A stretch of 64,000 bases of DNA from JBGAWK01 sp044227665 (GCA_044227665.1 JBGAWK010000002.1:62001-126000); one strand, 5' to 3'; positions 19,099-27,955 are shown, counted from the first letter of the stretch. Numbers and translations: made by a program. Notes: a model not told the origin generated them from the letters alone.

Positions 19099-20215
19099 GT
19101 ATGTAGGGTTGTATTTCAAAATTCCTCAATATTTTATCTAAAAAAATATTGAGGAATTTATTGCTAAATTTAATAAAAGTAAAAATTTTCTGTGGCTTTG
19201 CGCCTAGGGTGGACTTTATCTCTGTGGCAGTACGACCATAATCTACAATCTGCACCTTATGTTCGATTGCAATTTTTACAAAATCTGTAAGCATACGGTT
19301 ATAGAGCTTGTATTGTGCGTGAATAGCATAGTCCATGCCCATGTAATGTATATGAGTCTGATTGCTTTCCAAGAAATAGGATACAAATCCTATGAGCTTT
19401 TCTTGTAAATAATAGCCATGAATAAAGAACTTGTCTGGCATTGTATTTTTTACATTTGTAAAATATGTTTTACCTAAAAATGAGATATTAAAATCTGCTT
19501 GTAATGCCACTTCTTTATAAAGATGATAAATGGTATCCTCATTCGCAGTAATATCTTGTATAGACAGGTCTTTACACTCAATTTCCTGAGAAACCTGTAA
19601 TACTTTCTTGATACGGATTCTATATTTTGAAGACAGAGAGTCTATATAGTTAGCAAAATTCTGCCAGTTTTGCCTCATCTTCAATACCATTATGGGATCT
19701 ACTTCAAATACGCCAAAACCTTTGGGGATATTATGTTTTTTTTCTTCAGTAATATTAGAAAACATGAATGCTTTAATATGTTTGAATGTGGTATTGTGTT
19801 CTATATATCTATGTATGGCAGCTACAATATGTTCTTTCTCGACTTTGTCCACTTTCTTGTCAAATAAGCATCCAGTATCTGGGATGAAATATAAGTTGCC
19901 ATAGCTCGCAATATGCCATTTGAACTTGGAGAGCATACACAGTATGGTGTATAGCATGAACAGTCCCATGCCTTTTCCGGACTTTATCCTGCGTAATAAG
20001 GTGTCCATGGGAAATTCAACTACTTGCATATACATTATCGCTTTGAGTCCATCTTGCCCATAAGCGGCTATGTAATAAGGGTGCAGAAGTGGGGTGCTTT
20101 TTGCCAAGCTGCCGTAGTATTCGGGGTGATTGTACCAGCCCGCACTAGAACTTATATATTGCTTAGAGAACTCTTCGTAACTCAATAATCTGAAATGGTA
20201 TTGGTCGCTAGACAT
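19067..20215 (-). CDS. GNAT-like (Acetyltransf_6/FemAB-type) protein
   Basis: A 382-residue cytosolic protein whose C-terminal half looks like an Acetyltransf_6 (FemAB/CelD-like) domain: GYYLQEKLIGFVSYFLE, IHYMGMDYAIHAQYKLYNRM, and a closing VDYGRTATEIKSTLGAKPQ. The last segment is typical of GNAT-fold proteins in Bacteroidota. The N-terminal half is a related degenerate fold (YNHPEYYGSLAKS). Such proteins acylate or aminoacylate envelope precursors or amines; the acceptor here is unknown. The 3' end holds a perfect 17-bp DNA inverted repeat (19119-19159) and overlaps the rhomboid gene. Confidence 0.6.
   Translation of the reverse strand: MSSDQYHFRLLSYEEFSKQYISSSAGWYNHPEYYGSLAKSTPLLHPYYIAAYGQDGLKAIMYMQVVEFPMDTLLRRIKSGKGMGLFMLYTILCMLSKFKWHIASYGNLYFIPDTGCLFDKKVDKVEKEHIVAAIHRYIEHNTTFKHIKAFMFSNITEEKKHNIPKGFGVFEVDPIMVLKMRQNWQNFANYIDSLSSKYRIRIKKVLQVSQEIECKDLSIQDITANEDTIYHLYKEVALQADFNISFLGKTYFTNVKNTMPDKFFIHGYYLQEKLIGFVSYFLESNQTHIHYMGMDYAIHAQYKLYNRMLTDFVKIAIEHKVQIVDYGRTATEIKSTLGAKPQKIFTFIKFSNKFLNIFLDKILRNFEIQPYILRNPFRSDDE
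19119..19159. repeat. Perfect 17-bp inverted repeat inside a gene end
   Basis: Arms 19119-19135 and 19143-19159 are exact reverse complements around a 7-nt loop. The element begins 20 nt after the rhomboid stop and lies within the 3' coding part of the convergent GNAT-like gene (residues KFLNIF ... KILRNFE). It may help end rhomboid transcription, although no T-run follows. Confidence 0.8.
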
Positions 20216-20355
20216 AATATCCTAAGGAAACGCCCTTGTGGGCAAAGTGTTTTGGGGGGTAAAGATAATTTTTAATACTGAGAAGGGATAATATACCTAA
20301 GAATGGGCATTTTATGGAAAAGATTTTTGATTATCTTCGTAATAAATAATTTAAT

Positions 20356-20919
20356 ATGATACGTGGTTTTGTCTCAGGACTGATATTTGCCAATGCTGCT
20401 GAGTGGCATATTCATAAGTATTTATTACATGGGCAAGGTAAGAAAAAAGATAGCTTTTGGCGTTTCCATTGGGCCGTACATCACAAGACTGTTTTAGAAC
20501 AAAATTATAGGGACTCGGATTACGAAGTTAATCCATTGACAGAGTGGAATCCTCAGAGTAAAGAAGTGGCCACCCTTGTAGCTGGAGGGCTTATGATGGC
20601 ACCATTATTCCCTATAGCTCCGTGGTTTACTTTGGGTGTATGGGCATCGCAAATCAACTATTACTACGTTCATAAGAAATCACACTTAAATCCGGAATGG
20701 GGCTATAAATACATACCTTGGCATTACGATCATCACATGGCGCCAGATCAGGATAAAAATTGGTGTGTCACCTTTCCTCTTTGGGACTATGTCATGGGTA
20801 CGCGTGTAAAATACAAAGGTACAGAGCGTGAGAAAAAGGATATAGAGAGAAGGGCAAGAAAGGTACAAAGAATAGTATCTGATGAAAGGATTCACTTTCA
20901 ACCGGACTTAGGGAAATAA
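20356..20919 (+). CDS. Fatty acid hydroxylase / sterol desaturase-like protein
   Basis: A membrane di-iron enzyme candidate of 187 residues. Histidine clusters match the family: HIHKYLLH (residues 18-25), HWAVHH (38-43), HKKSH and HYDHH, in helical membrane surroundings, enough to coordinate two irons. Such enzymes hydroxylate or desaturate lipids, including ceramide fatty acids or carotenoids. Two predicted hydrophobic spans (residues 1-15 and about 70-95) are few, but the family is short. It stands alone between two minus-strand genes; the exact substrate is unknown. Confidence 0.75.
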   Translation: MIRGFVSGLIFANAAEWHIHKYLLHGQGKKKDSFWRFHWAVHHKTVLEQNYRDSDYEVNPLTEWNPQSKEVATLVAGGLMMAPLFPIAPWFTLGVWASQINYYYVHKKSHLNPEWGYKYIPWHYDHHMAPDQDKNWCVTFPLWDYVMGTRVKYKGTEREKKDIERRARKVQRIVSDERIHFQPDLGK

Positions 20920-20935
20920 TAGATTGTATTAATCA

Positions 20936-23554
20936 TTACTTGATGATACTTACTTTTTCATCGTTATAATAGCAAACAATAAATGCGGTAAAGAGACCTT
21001 TGTTGCGAACTTTGTCCAAATTAATGCGTGCATCATCCACGCTATTGTAATTGCCAAGTGAGAATATGTATTGACCACTCAGCGAAGGCTTGATTTCTAT
21101 GTCTCCTAATCCATATAGAAAGCTGAAGTCTGTACTTTTTTCTGTATATGCTCCTAATTGTATTTTATAGGATAGTTTACTTGTTTCTAGGGATGGCTTG
21201 GATGTGGGTTTGCTTATTACGGTCTGTGGCTGTATGGTATTCATGGCTATAGGCTCAGCTTCTCTAGGGGTGACTTGCTCTTGAGTTGTGAGTGGCTTGG
21301 AGGGAAGGGTGTTGGTAGGGGTATTCTTAGTATCCGTGATTTGATTGTTGTTCTCTTGGCCGAGGTATTCTTTCTTGTTAGTGGTAGAGTTGTCTTTTTT
21401 TTCCGTAGGTTTATTTATACTGGACTCTTGTTCCGTAGGTTTCTTTGGGGTGTTATTACTATGATTTTCAGAATTGGTGGTATTCGTTGGGCTGCTCACA
21501 TTAGCTAATGATATGGGTGTTATTTCCTTCTCTTGGGGGTGCTCAATAGTATTTGCCGTTGGTGATGGAAAGCCGGTTTTTATATCCGTAGTATTGGTGC
21601 TTGCTGATGTCTTTGGCTGGGAAGTGATAGCGGTAGGGTTTGTTTTGGGTTGCTCCTTTGTGGCTACCTCTGTAGGTTTGGTAGTTTTAGAGCTTTTAGG
21701 GCTATTTTTAGAACTAGAGTTTAAATCGTCATCATCTACATAATTTTCTGCTACCAATGACTTAGAGTAGTTAAGATTATATGTTCTAGATTTGGCTGTG
21801 CCGGGATTTATACCATAAGTCGTGATTTCATCTTCTACATGCTGATCTTTATATTCTATTATGATTTTATAATTGGAATTAGATAGGAGGTTGACTTCAA
21901 AAGTGCCGTTAGACTCGGCACTAAATATCTTCATTTTTCCAGTTTGAAAATTTACCATTCTAATATTGGCAGGAACAGGAAATCCATCATAGTTTAGTAC
22001 TTTTCCTTTAAAGTTAATGGCATTGGCAAGTAGTGGATCTGATGGGGAAATTCCTTTATAAGAAGGGTCCTTTGTAAGTGCAATTACAGTTTGTACAGAG
22101 TCTGTATTATAGCTATTGCTTGTCTGTACTTTGGTATTGTTTTGCAAATAGCCTTCTTTGTTTACGATGATATTGTACTGCTTGTTTTTGCCCACCTGAA
22201 ATTCTGCTTTGCCAAAACCATTGGTTAGGGCTTCATTGATTTTTACGCTACTATTTAATAGTTTTATTTCACAGTAATCTATAGGGTTTTTTGTGTTGGC
22301 ATCTATTACCATGACTTGAATCTTCAGATTGTAAGATTTGAAGTGATAAGCATCAAATCCACCTTTTCCACCTACTCTGTTGGAGGTAAAAAAACCACCT
22401 CTCATACCAGCTTCAAATACGAATCCTATATCGTCACTCTTAGAGTTTATGGGAGGTGGCAGGAGCTCGCCCATTAAGAAGGTATTGTCCACCATCTGAG
22501 ATTTATAGATGTCATAGCCCCCAAAACCACCACCGTGATTAGTGGAAAAGTATAGCCATTCCCCATCTAATTCGTAGGCCAAGTAGGGAGCAATTTCATT
22601 TTCCTTTGTATTGATGAGTGCTCCAAGATTTTTGGGTTCTTTCCATACGTTGTCTTCCCATTTTGTGATATACAAATCATAGCCCCCATAGCCTCCAGGC
22701 ATATCGGATGCGAAGATAATAAAGCTGCCATCGGCACCATAACAAGGGTAATTGCAGGCATATTTGTCGGAGTTGTAAGGGAATTCTACAATATTTGTCC
22801 ACTGATTACCCATATTGGTAGCAAAAAATATTTTGCTGTTGGCGATGTTCGTTTTGGACATCTTTGCAGTAAGGTCACTTACCGCAAAGATTACTCTGTT
22901 GCCATCTGAGGTATAGGAGAGGGCAGTCCTAGAGGTGTTTCCAGATAGTTCTTTCTGAATTTTTATAGGTTCTAGCCATTTTTCATGTTCTCTCTGAAAC
23001 ATATAAAAATCACGTTGTTCCATATTTTTATTACCTCTGCTGGAACTCATCACCGGATTATTGCGAAGCATACTTATGTTCAACTCGTCTTCCGTAGTAT
23101 TAAAGGGGAGTAGTTCTTCTTGATACAGATATGATTGTGATTCTGCCTTTAATAGTGCTTCACATTGTTGTGTTTTTTCCATTACAGCATCAGGGGCATT
23201 GGCTTCTATAGCATAAAGAATATAATTATCTAAGGCTTTTTGGTACTCGCCCATAGATTTGCATACTTCAGCGTATTTCAGGATAGATTGATTATATTTT
23301 TTGAGCTGTCCAGTTTCTCTGTTATACCAGTAATAGGCTTGTTTGTAGTCGTCAAGTCTATAGTATAAATCTCCTATACGTACCGCCGCAGTCTTATTGC
23401 CTTTTTCGTTGTATTCTTTTTCGTATTCTTTTATAGCTCCGGGATAATCTTTCTTATTGAGTAGTTTTTGTATCTTTTTGTTGGGCTGCGCTTGTGTTTG
23501 TAGTACACAACATAATATTGTGAAGGTTAATATTTGGAAGAATATATTTCTCAT
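20936..23554 (-). CDS. Envelope protein: TPR, PD40 propeller, CarboxypepD_reg-like and SPOR-like domains
   Basis: An 872-residue exported protein. After a signal peptide ending TQAQ (about residue 22), TPR-like helices cover about 25-135. WD40-like PD40 repeats follow (SYTSDGNRVIFAVSDL, YGADGSFIIFASDMPGGYGGYDLY, GEWLYFSTNHGGGFGGYDIY, and FTSNRVGGKGGFDAY). Next come two Ig-like or carboxypeptidase-regulatory-like domains (about 410-600), a long Thr/Pro/Asn/Lys-rich linker (about 610-790) and a SPOR-like C-terminus (YKIQLGAYTEKS, FSLGNYNSVDDARINLDKVR). The family resembles the TPR-PD40-OmpA proteins of the Bacteroidota envelope, some linked to type IX secretion (PorE-type), but here a peptidoglycan-binding SPOR-like end replaces OmpA. 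Role inferred: periplasmic scaffold anchored to the wall. Confidence 0.75.
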   Translation of the reverse strand: MRNIFFQILTFTILCCVLQTQAQPNKKIQKLLNKKDYPGAIKEYEKEYNEKGNKTAAVRIGDLYYRLDDYKQAYYWYNRETGQLKKYNQSILKYAEVCKSMGEYQKALDNYILYAIEANAPDAVMEKTQQCEALLKAESQSYLYQEELLPFNTTEDELNISMLRNNPVMSSSRGNKNMEQRDFYMFQREHEKWLEPIKIQKELSGNTSRTALSYTSDGNRVIFAVSDLTAKMSKTNIANSKIFFATNMGNQWTNIVEFPYNSDKYACNYPCYGADGSFIIFASDMPGGYGGYDLYITKWEDNVWKEPKNLGALINTKENEIAPYLAYELDGEWLYFSTNHGGGFGGYDIYKSQMVDNTFLMGELLPPPINSKSDDIGFVFEAGMRGGFFTSNRVGGKGGFDAYHFKSYNLKIQVMVIDANTKNPIDYCEIKLLNSSVKINEALTNGFGKAEFQVGKNKQYNIIVNKEGYLQNNTKVQTSNSYNTDSVQTVIALTKDPSYKGISPSDPLLANAINFKGKVLNYDGFPVPANIRMVNFQTGKMKIFSAESNGTFEVNLLSNSNYKIIIEYKDQHVEDEITTYGINPGTAKSRTYNLNYSKSLVAENYVDDDDLNSSSKNSPKSSKTTKPTEVATKEQPKTNPTAITSQPKTSASTNTTDIKTGFPSPTANTIEHPQEKEITPISLANVSSPTNTTNSENHSNNTPKKPTEQESSINKPTEKKDNSTTNKKEYLGQENNNQITDTKNTPTNTLPSKPLTTQEQVTPREAEPIAMNTIQPQTVISKPTSKPSLETSKLSYKIQLGAYTEKSTDFSFLYGLGDIEIKPSLSGQYIFSLGNYNSVDDARINLDKVRNKGLFTAFIVCYYNDEKVSIIK

Positions 23555-23815
23555 GCAAAATTTATTTTAGCCTTTAGGCAATATAAAGACTTACAAATTT
23601 AATAAATAGTGCGAATGAAGGAATTAACAAATGTGATTATTGCTTATTGATAATATTGATTTTGATTATTTATTGCTGATAATCTTATTTTTATGTATAT
23701 AGTATAATAAAATACGTAATAATTTTTAACATAAAGGATTGGCAATTAGCACTAATACTAATAAACTACAGCCCTAATATGAAGGCGTAATATTTGACGA
23801 AGATGGTATGGGAGA

Positions 23816-24076
23816 TTACTTTCCCAATAGTCTATTTACAATGCTGATATAGCCCTGCATAGCTTCATCAGCACTTTTTCCTTTCAGGGTATTCCATGCT
23901 TCCCATTTGAATTGCCCTTTTATGTCAAATATGCCTGGTTTTTTAGTGTCGTTGTCGCCTTCGGTAGCCTGCTTGAAATACCCGTAGATTGAAAGTAAGT
24001 CTTCATTAGAAGGGCGGGTAGTAAGTGTCTTTACATCTTTTTGTGCTTGTTCAAATTGTTCTTGTAAGGTTGTCAT
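23816..24076 (-). CDS. Acyl-CoA-binding protein
   Basis: A small cytosolic acyl-CoA carrier of 86 residues, the full length of the ACBP fold. The four-helix motif residues are clear: LLSIYGYFKQATEGDND and KGQFKWEAWNTLKGKSADEAM hold the Tyr, Lys and Trp that contact the CoA adenine and acyl chain. The ATG at 24076 (MTTLQEQFEQAQK) fits the family; a longer frame to 24130 would overlap the divergent gene. ACBPs are common in eukaryotes and scattered in bacteria, including Bacteroidota. Role: buffering of long-chain acyl-CoA. Confidence 0.9.
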   Translation of the reverse strand: MTTLQEQFEQAQKDVKTLTTRPSNEDLLSIYGYFKQATEGDNDTKKPGIFDIKGQFKWEAWNTLKGKSADEAMQGYISIVNRLLGK

Positions 24077-24111
24077 AGTATTTTGTACTTTTATGCAATA
24101 AATATAATTAG

Positions 24112-25707
24112 ATGTTGCGAAAACGCACAATATTTATTTTTCAACTTCCCTTGCTATTTAGTTTTATATATTTCTATATAACACCAAAATTCCTATTGCC
24201 TGGTGAGGATGCTGCAATACTCTTTAATTATGTGGAAAATTTTATCAGTACTGGTGTCATCTCTTATTACCCTGATGGACCTGCTACGGAGGGTAATAGT
24301 GATTTTTTATTTTTTCTGTTTACATCTTTACTATATAAGGTAGGATGGGATTCTTATTCTGCTGCTCTTATAGTTACTGCTGTCGCATTATTTTTTTCGT
24401 CGTATGGGCTTTTGGCCATTGCTTATACCAGAAAGTTTATTCTGAATTTCTTAATTATAGCATCGGTATATTTTTCTTTACAGATTTGGGCGGGATTATT
24501 AGGCTATGGCACAATACTATTTGGTATGTTCTATATCTGGATGTTGTGGGCGTTTTTTTCTAATAATGCAAGGGTGATGTACCTTAATGCATTACTGTTG
24601 TGTATAGATAGAGCTGACGGTATCTTGTACAGTTTTCCACTGTTAGTAATTTATTTTCTTCAGCACAGCAGAGATTGGAAGAGAATATTAAGAATTTCGG
24701 TGTTATGGTTTGTACTGCCATATAGTATCTATTTTATTTGGCGTTGGCATTACTTTGGGATGTTTTTGCCACTTCCATTTTATATAAAAAGTAGAGGGGA
24801 GAGGTTGCTAAATATGGTGAATATTTCATCTTTTTATATTAACCTACACTATGTAAGGTATTTTCTGCTATGGGCAATTATTCCGTTGCTGTGTATGATT
24901 ATATATCCTATAAATAAGCTAAGAAGCAGCTATTTACTTCTTATGATAATCGGTGTAGTGATACCCTTTTGGGGATATTCTGCGATGGTGATGGAAATGA
25001 ATCTTGCTTTTAGGTATCAATATCCTATGTATTTGTCATTGGTAGTACTTATTATCATACTTGCCAAAGAAAAGTATCCAATCTGGGCTGTACTATTTCT
25101 GGGAGTATTTATGATAAAAACCTTTCAAAAGAGTAGAGATATGGGCATTCATGCTCTGCAATCTAAATACAATAATATGTATAAGCTATCCGATGCATTA
25201 GCCTTATCTGAAGATAATACGATGGCTGTGACTGAAGCGGGAATTTTAGCGTGGCGAAGTAAATGGGAGACTTATGATATGTGGGGTTTGAATTCTTCAG
25301 CTTTTACGAAGAGACTTATTTCTATAGAGGATGTAAAAAATCTAAAGCCTACGCTAATAAATATTCATACTGCTGGGGATGCTTATGACTATCTATGGAC
25401 AAAAGGGGGGGCATATAAAGAAAAGTCTTGGGAGGCAATGTGTTATAATGCCTTTCAGGCAGGTGTGAATATGCAATATCAAGTGTGGATGCTTCCGTAT
25501 GACTATAGAAACTATATTCCTAAGATGCCGCCATTGAAAGCACTGCCCCGTATCTACTACAATCTAGTAAATAGAAATGGCATCAGCACTAGATATGACA
25601 TGTTTATGCTTGATGATGAGAGTAAAAATTATAGTACTTTGAGGAAGATATTGGAAAATCATGGAGGCATTACTTGGGAGGAGTATAAAAAAAGAGGCGG
25701 TCAATGA
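24112..25707 (+). CDS. GT-C type membrane glycosyltransferase-like protein
   Basis: An integral membrane protein of 531 residues with about ten helices in the first 360 residues and a soluble C-terminal part. The first periplasmic loop has the pattern PGEDAAILFNYVENF, DGPATEGNSDFLFFL, which is typical of GT-C enzymes (AftB- or ArnT-like) using lipid-linked sugar donors; the acidic residue there (E or D) is the expected catalytic base. RWHYFGMFLPLPFYIKSRG resembles the family's second loop. Acceptor unknown. The gene starts 35 nt from the divergent acyl-CoA-binding gene. A terminator hairpin overlaps its stop. Confidence 0.65.
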   Translation: MLRKRTIFIFQLPLLFSFIYFYITPKFLLPGEDAAILFNYVENFISTGVISYYPDGPATEGNSDFLFFLFTSLLYKVGWDSYSAALIVTAVALFFSSYGLLAIAYTRKFILNFLIIASVYFSLQIWAGLLGYGTILFGMFYIWMLWAFFSNNARVMYLNALLLCIDRADGILYSFPLLVIYFLQHSRDWKRILRISVLWFVLPYSIYFIWRWHYFGMFLPLPFYIKSRGERLLNMVNISSFYINLHYVRYFLLWAIIPLLCMIIYPINKLRSSYLLLMIIGVVIPFWGYSAMVMEMNLAFRYQYPMYLSLVVLIIILAKEKYPIWAVLFLGVFMIKTFQKSRDMGIHALQSKYNNMYKLSDALALSEDNTMAVTEAGILAWRSKWETYDMWGLNSSAFTKRLISIEDVKNLKPTLINIHTAGDAYDYLWTKGGAYKEKSWEAMCYNAFQAGVNMQYQVWMLPYDYRNYIPKMPPLKALPRIYYNLVNRNGISTRYDMFMLDDESKNYSTLRKILENHGGITWEEYKKRGGQ

Positions 25708-25714
25708 CCGCCTC
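25694..25714. terminator. Bidirectional terminator after the GT-C gene
   Basis: A 9-bp GC-rich stem with a 3-nt loop. The left arm is preceded by an A-run (25687-25693), giving a T-run on the minus strand for the lipoprotein gene stopping at 25747. On the + strand it overlaps the GT-C stop codon. Confidence 0.75.
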
Positions 25715-25746
25715 TCCTTATTTGTTATTTGTGTTTACTGCAGAAA

Positions 25747-26004
25747 TTATTTTGCAGCAGCATCTTTTACAGCTTCAGCACCTTCGGCAACTTTCTCAGC
25801 ACCTGCAGCAACAGCGTCAGCAGCACCTGCAGTAGCACTGTCAACAGCACCTTCTACAGCGTCAGCAGCAACAGCAGCATCTTCAGCAGCAGCATCAGCT
25901 ACTTCAGTAGCAGCCTCACCAGCCTCTTCGGCAGTTTGTGATTTACAAGATACAACACCTACTGTCAGTGTTGCAGCAACGAATAAATAAAATAGTTTTT
26001 TCAT
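25747..26004 (-). CDS. Small Ala-rich lipoprotein A
   Basis: An 85-residue secreted lipoprotein. The signal MKKLFYLFVAATLTVGVVSC ends in a lipobox cysteine, followed by KSQTAEEAGEAATEVADAA. The rest is Ala/Glu/Asp/Val-rich and likely forms one amphipathic helix in the periplasm or at the outer membrane. No domain is recognised. It shares its signal sequence almost exactly with the next gene upstream (26142-26339), so the pair arose by duplication. The start ATG at 26004 is chosen because a strong promoter lies 23-52 nt upstream; an earlier frame start at 26055 lies upstream of that promoter. Confidence 0.85.
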   Translation of the reverse strand: MKKLFYLFVAATLTVGVVSCKSQTAEEAGEAATEVADAAAEDAAVAADAVEGAVDSATAGAADAVAAGAEKVAEGAEAVKDAAAK

Positions 26005-26026
26005 GGTTATTATTTTTAATGTGATA

Positions 26027-26056
26027 CAAAGGTATGGGTTATATATAATTTGCAAA
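26027..26056 (-). promoter_or_regulatory. Promoter of lipoprotein A
   Basis: TTTG (26053-26056), 18 nt, TACCTTTG (26027-26034) on the minus strand match the Bacteroidota promoter consensus. The leader would be about 20 nt. Confidence 0.65.
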
Positions 26057-26085
26057 ATAGAAAATACTTAATTATTTGTTAAATA

Positions 26086-26111
26086 AAAAGCCCCGCATTG
26101 CGGGGCTTTTT
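26086..26111. terminator. Strong bidirectional terminator
   Basis: A 12-bp perfect stem with loop ATT: A-run and GC-rich core on the left, mirrored on the right with a T-run. It lies 31 nt beyond the stop of lipoprotein B (minus strand) and so ends that transcript before lipoprotein A. Confidence 0.85.
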
Positions 26112-26141
26112 ATTTACTACCGAATCGGTATTGCTTGCAAA

Positions 26142-26339
26142 TTAGTGTGCAGCAGCTTCAGTAGCAGCAGAATCAGCAGGTGCAGCTTCAGTAGTAGCAG
26201 AATCAGCAGGTGCAACTTCTTCAGTTACAGCAGCTTCTTCAGTTACAGCAGCTTCTTCAGTAGCTTCTTCATTTTGTTTGCAAGAGATAACACCTACGAA
26301 AAGTGTTGCAGCAACGAATAGATAAAATAATTTTTTCAT
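26142..26339 (-). CDS. Small repeat-bearing lipoprotein B
   Basis: A 65-residue lipoprotein, signal MKKLFYLFVAATLFVGVISC with lipobox cysteine, then a fully repetitive mature chain: EEAAVT units followed by ADSATTEAAP and ADSAATEAA units. It is a paralogue of the gene at 25747-26004 (20 of the first 22 residues similar). The ATG at 26339 is preferred over a TTG six bases earlier. The mature chain is acidic and low in complexity, so it is probably disordered or helical; no function can be assigned. Own promoter and terminator flank it. Confidence 0.85.
   Translation of the reverse strand: MKKLFYLFVAATLFVGVISCKQNEEATEEAAVTEEAAVTEEVAPADSATTEAAPADSAATEAAAH
26153..26260. repeat. Two tandem DNA repeats in lipoprotein B
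   Basis: A 30-bp unit (26153-26182 and 26183-26212) differs at a single base. An 18-bp unit (26216-26233 and 26234-26251) is exact, followed by half a unit to 26260. Both have periods divisible by three, so the reading frame is kept. Confidence 0.85.
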
Positions 26340-26365
26340 GGTCAAATTGTTTTTAAATGATGTTG

Positions 26366-26396
26366 CAAATGTATATATATAATTTTATTATAGAAA
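26366..26396 (-). promoter_or_regulatory. Promoter of lipoprotein B
   Basis: TACATTTG (26366-26373) on the minus strand, with TTTC (26393-26396) 19 nt upstream, is a near-consensus Bacteroidota promoter 26 nt before the ATG. Confidence 0.55.
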
Positions 26397-26431
26397 ATGG
26401 GTATATCCAATTTTAAGAAAAATATAACGAA

Positions 26432-26448
26432 ATTAACTATAAGTTAAT
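26432..26448 (-). terminator. Possible weak terminator of glpK
   Basis: AT-rich hairpin (7-bp stem, 3-nt loop) beginning 13 nt past the glpK stop, followed on the minus strand by a T-rich tract. Too AT-rich to be sure. Confidence 0.3.
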
Positions 26449-26461
26449 CATGTGTATTGTG

Positions 26462-27955
26462 TTAATCTTTTTCCCATTCCATGGTGCGTTGTATCGCTTT
26501 TTTCCACCCTTTTACCAGTGAGTTTCTTGTGGGAATATCCATCTTGGGAGAAAAGGTGTTTTGAATTTCCTTGTTATGTTTCAATGTTTCTATATCGTAG
26601 AATCCAGAAGCAATACCTGCAAGATAGGCAGCTCCTAATGCTGTAGTTTCTATAACTTTTGGTCTTTCTACCTCTACTTGTAGGATGTCGGACTGGAATT
26701 GCATCAATAAATTATTAGCACAAGCCCCGCCATCTACTTTCAAGACCTTGAGATGTATTTCTGCATCTTTTTCCATTGCTTCCAATACATCGGCAGTTTG
26801 GTACGCTAGGGACTCTAATGTTGCTCTAATGATATGTGTTTTAGAGGTACCTCTAGTAAGTCCAAATATTGCGCCTCTGGCGTACATATCCCAGTAAGGA
26901 GCACCGAGTCCTGCAAATGCCGGTACTACGTATACGCCAGCTGTGTCTGCTACCTTCATGGCATAAAACTCCGAGTCCTGAGCGGCATCTATAATTTTTA
27001 GCCCATCTCTAAGCCACTGTATGGCTGCTCCGGCGATAAATACACTACCCTCTAAGGCATAAGTGACTTTGCCGTCGAGACCCCAGGCTATAGTGGTGAG
27101 TAGTCCAAAGGTAGAGGTTATAGGCTTACTTCCTGTATTCATGAGCATAAAGCATCCCGTGCCGTAAGTGTTCTTGGCTGTTCCAGATTCGAAGCAACAT
27201 TGTCCGAAGAGCGCACTTTGTTGGTCGCCAGCTACACCGCGAATGGGCATAGAGGTGTTGAAGAGTAATTCAGGCAGGGTAGCACCAAAATCACTGCTAG
27301 AGGAACGCACATCGGGGAGCATAGACACTGGTATAGATAAATGGGCAAGGAGATTCTCGTCCCATGCTAGGTCTTTTATATTGTAAATCAGGGTTCTGGA
27401 TGCATTACTGTAGTCAGTAGCATGAACTTTGCCTCCGGTAAGTTTCCATATCAGCCATGTATCTATGGTGCCGAAGGCTAATTTTCCTTCCTCGGCTTTG
27501 GCTCTAGCCCCTTCTATATTATCCAATATCCACTTGATTTTAGTGCCTGAGAAGTAGGCATCTATTACTAATCCTGTATTTTCTCTTACATACTCTGTGA
27601 GTCCATTTTCTTTCATGGCATCGCATATCGCTGCGGTACGGCGATCTTGCCAAACTATGGCATTATAAATGGCTCTGCCAGTAGTCCTATCCCATACTAC
27701 AGCAGTCTCCCGCTGATTAGTGATGCCTATGGCTGCAATCTCTGAAGGAAGTATATTGGCCTTTGCTATCACTTCTCTAGCGACATCCCATTGTGTATGC
27801 CATATTTCTTCGGGGTCATGCTCTACCCATCCGGGCTGAGGGAATATTTGTGTGAACTCCTTTTGTGCTACAGCAATAATCTGCGCCTTGTTGTCAAAGA
27901 GTATGGCTCTAGAACTGGTGGTGCCTTGGTCAAAAGACAGAATGTATTTATGCAT
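26462..27955 (-). CDS. glpK: Glycerol kinase GlpK
   Basis: FGGY-family kinase making sn-glycerol 3-phosphate from glycerol and ATP in the cytosol. The 497 residues match family length. FDQGTTSSRAILFD (phosphate-binding), WQDRRTAAICD, the glycerol-site DYSNASRTLIYNI, GVAGDQQSALFGQCC and TYGTGCFMLMNTG are all typical. No glpF or glpD is adjacent, so import and oxidation of glycerol must be encoded elsewhere. Confidence 0.97.
   Translation of the reverse strand: MHKYILSFDQGTTSSRAILFDNKAQIIAVAQKEFTQIFPQPGWVEHDPEEIWHTQWDVAREVIAKANILPSEIAAIGITNQRETAVVWDRTTGRAIYNAIVWQDRRTAAICDAMKENGLTEYVRENTGLVIDAYFSGTKIKWILDNIEGARAKAEEGKLAFGTIDTWLIWKLTGGKVHATDYSNASRTLIYNIKDLAWDENLLAHLSIPVSMLPDVRSSSSDFGATLPELLFNTSMPIRGVAGDQQSALFGQCCFESGTAKNTYGTGCFMLMNTGSKPITSTFGLLTTIAWGLDGKVTYALEGSVFIAGAAIQWLRDGLKIIDAAQDSEFYAMKVADTAGVYVVPAFAGLGAPYWDMYARGAIFGLTRGTSKTHIIRATLESLAYQTADVLEAMEKDAEIHLKVLKVDGGACANNLLMQFQSDILQVEVERPKVIETTALGAAYLAGIASGFYDIETLKHNKEIQNTFSPKMDIPTRNSLVKGWKKAIQRTMEWEKD

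Noticed and set aside
25661..25990. Ala/Ser-rich ORF on the + strand opposite lipoprotein A.
   Set aside because: It is a mirror of the repetitive lipoprotein coding text; the minus-strand gene has a signal peptide, promoter and terminator.
26076..26321. Ser/Phe-rich + strand ORF opposite lipoprotein B.
   Set aside because: Same reason: reverse reading of the repeat region, without signal or promoter.
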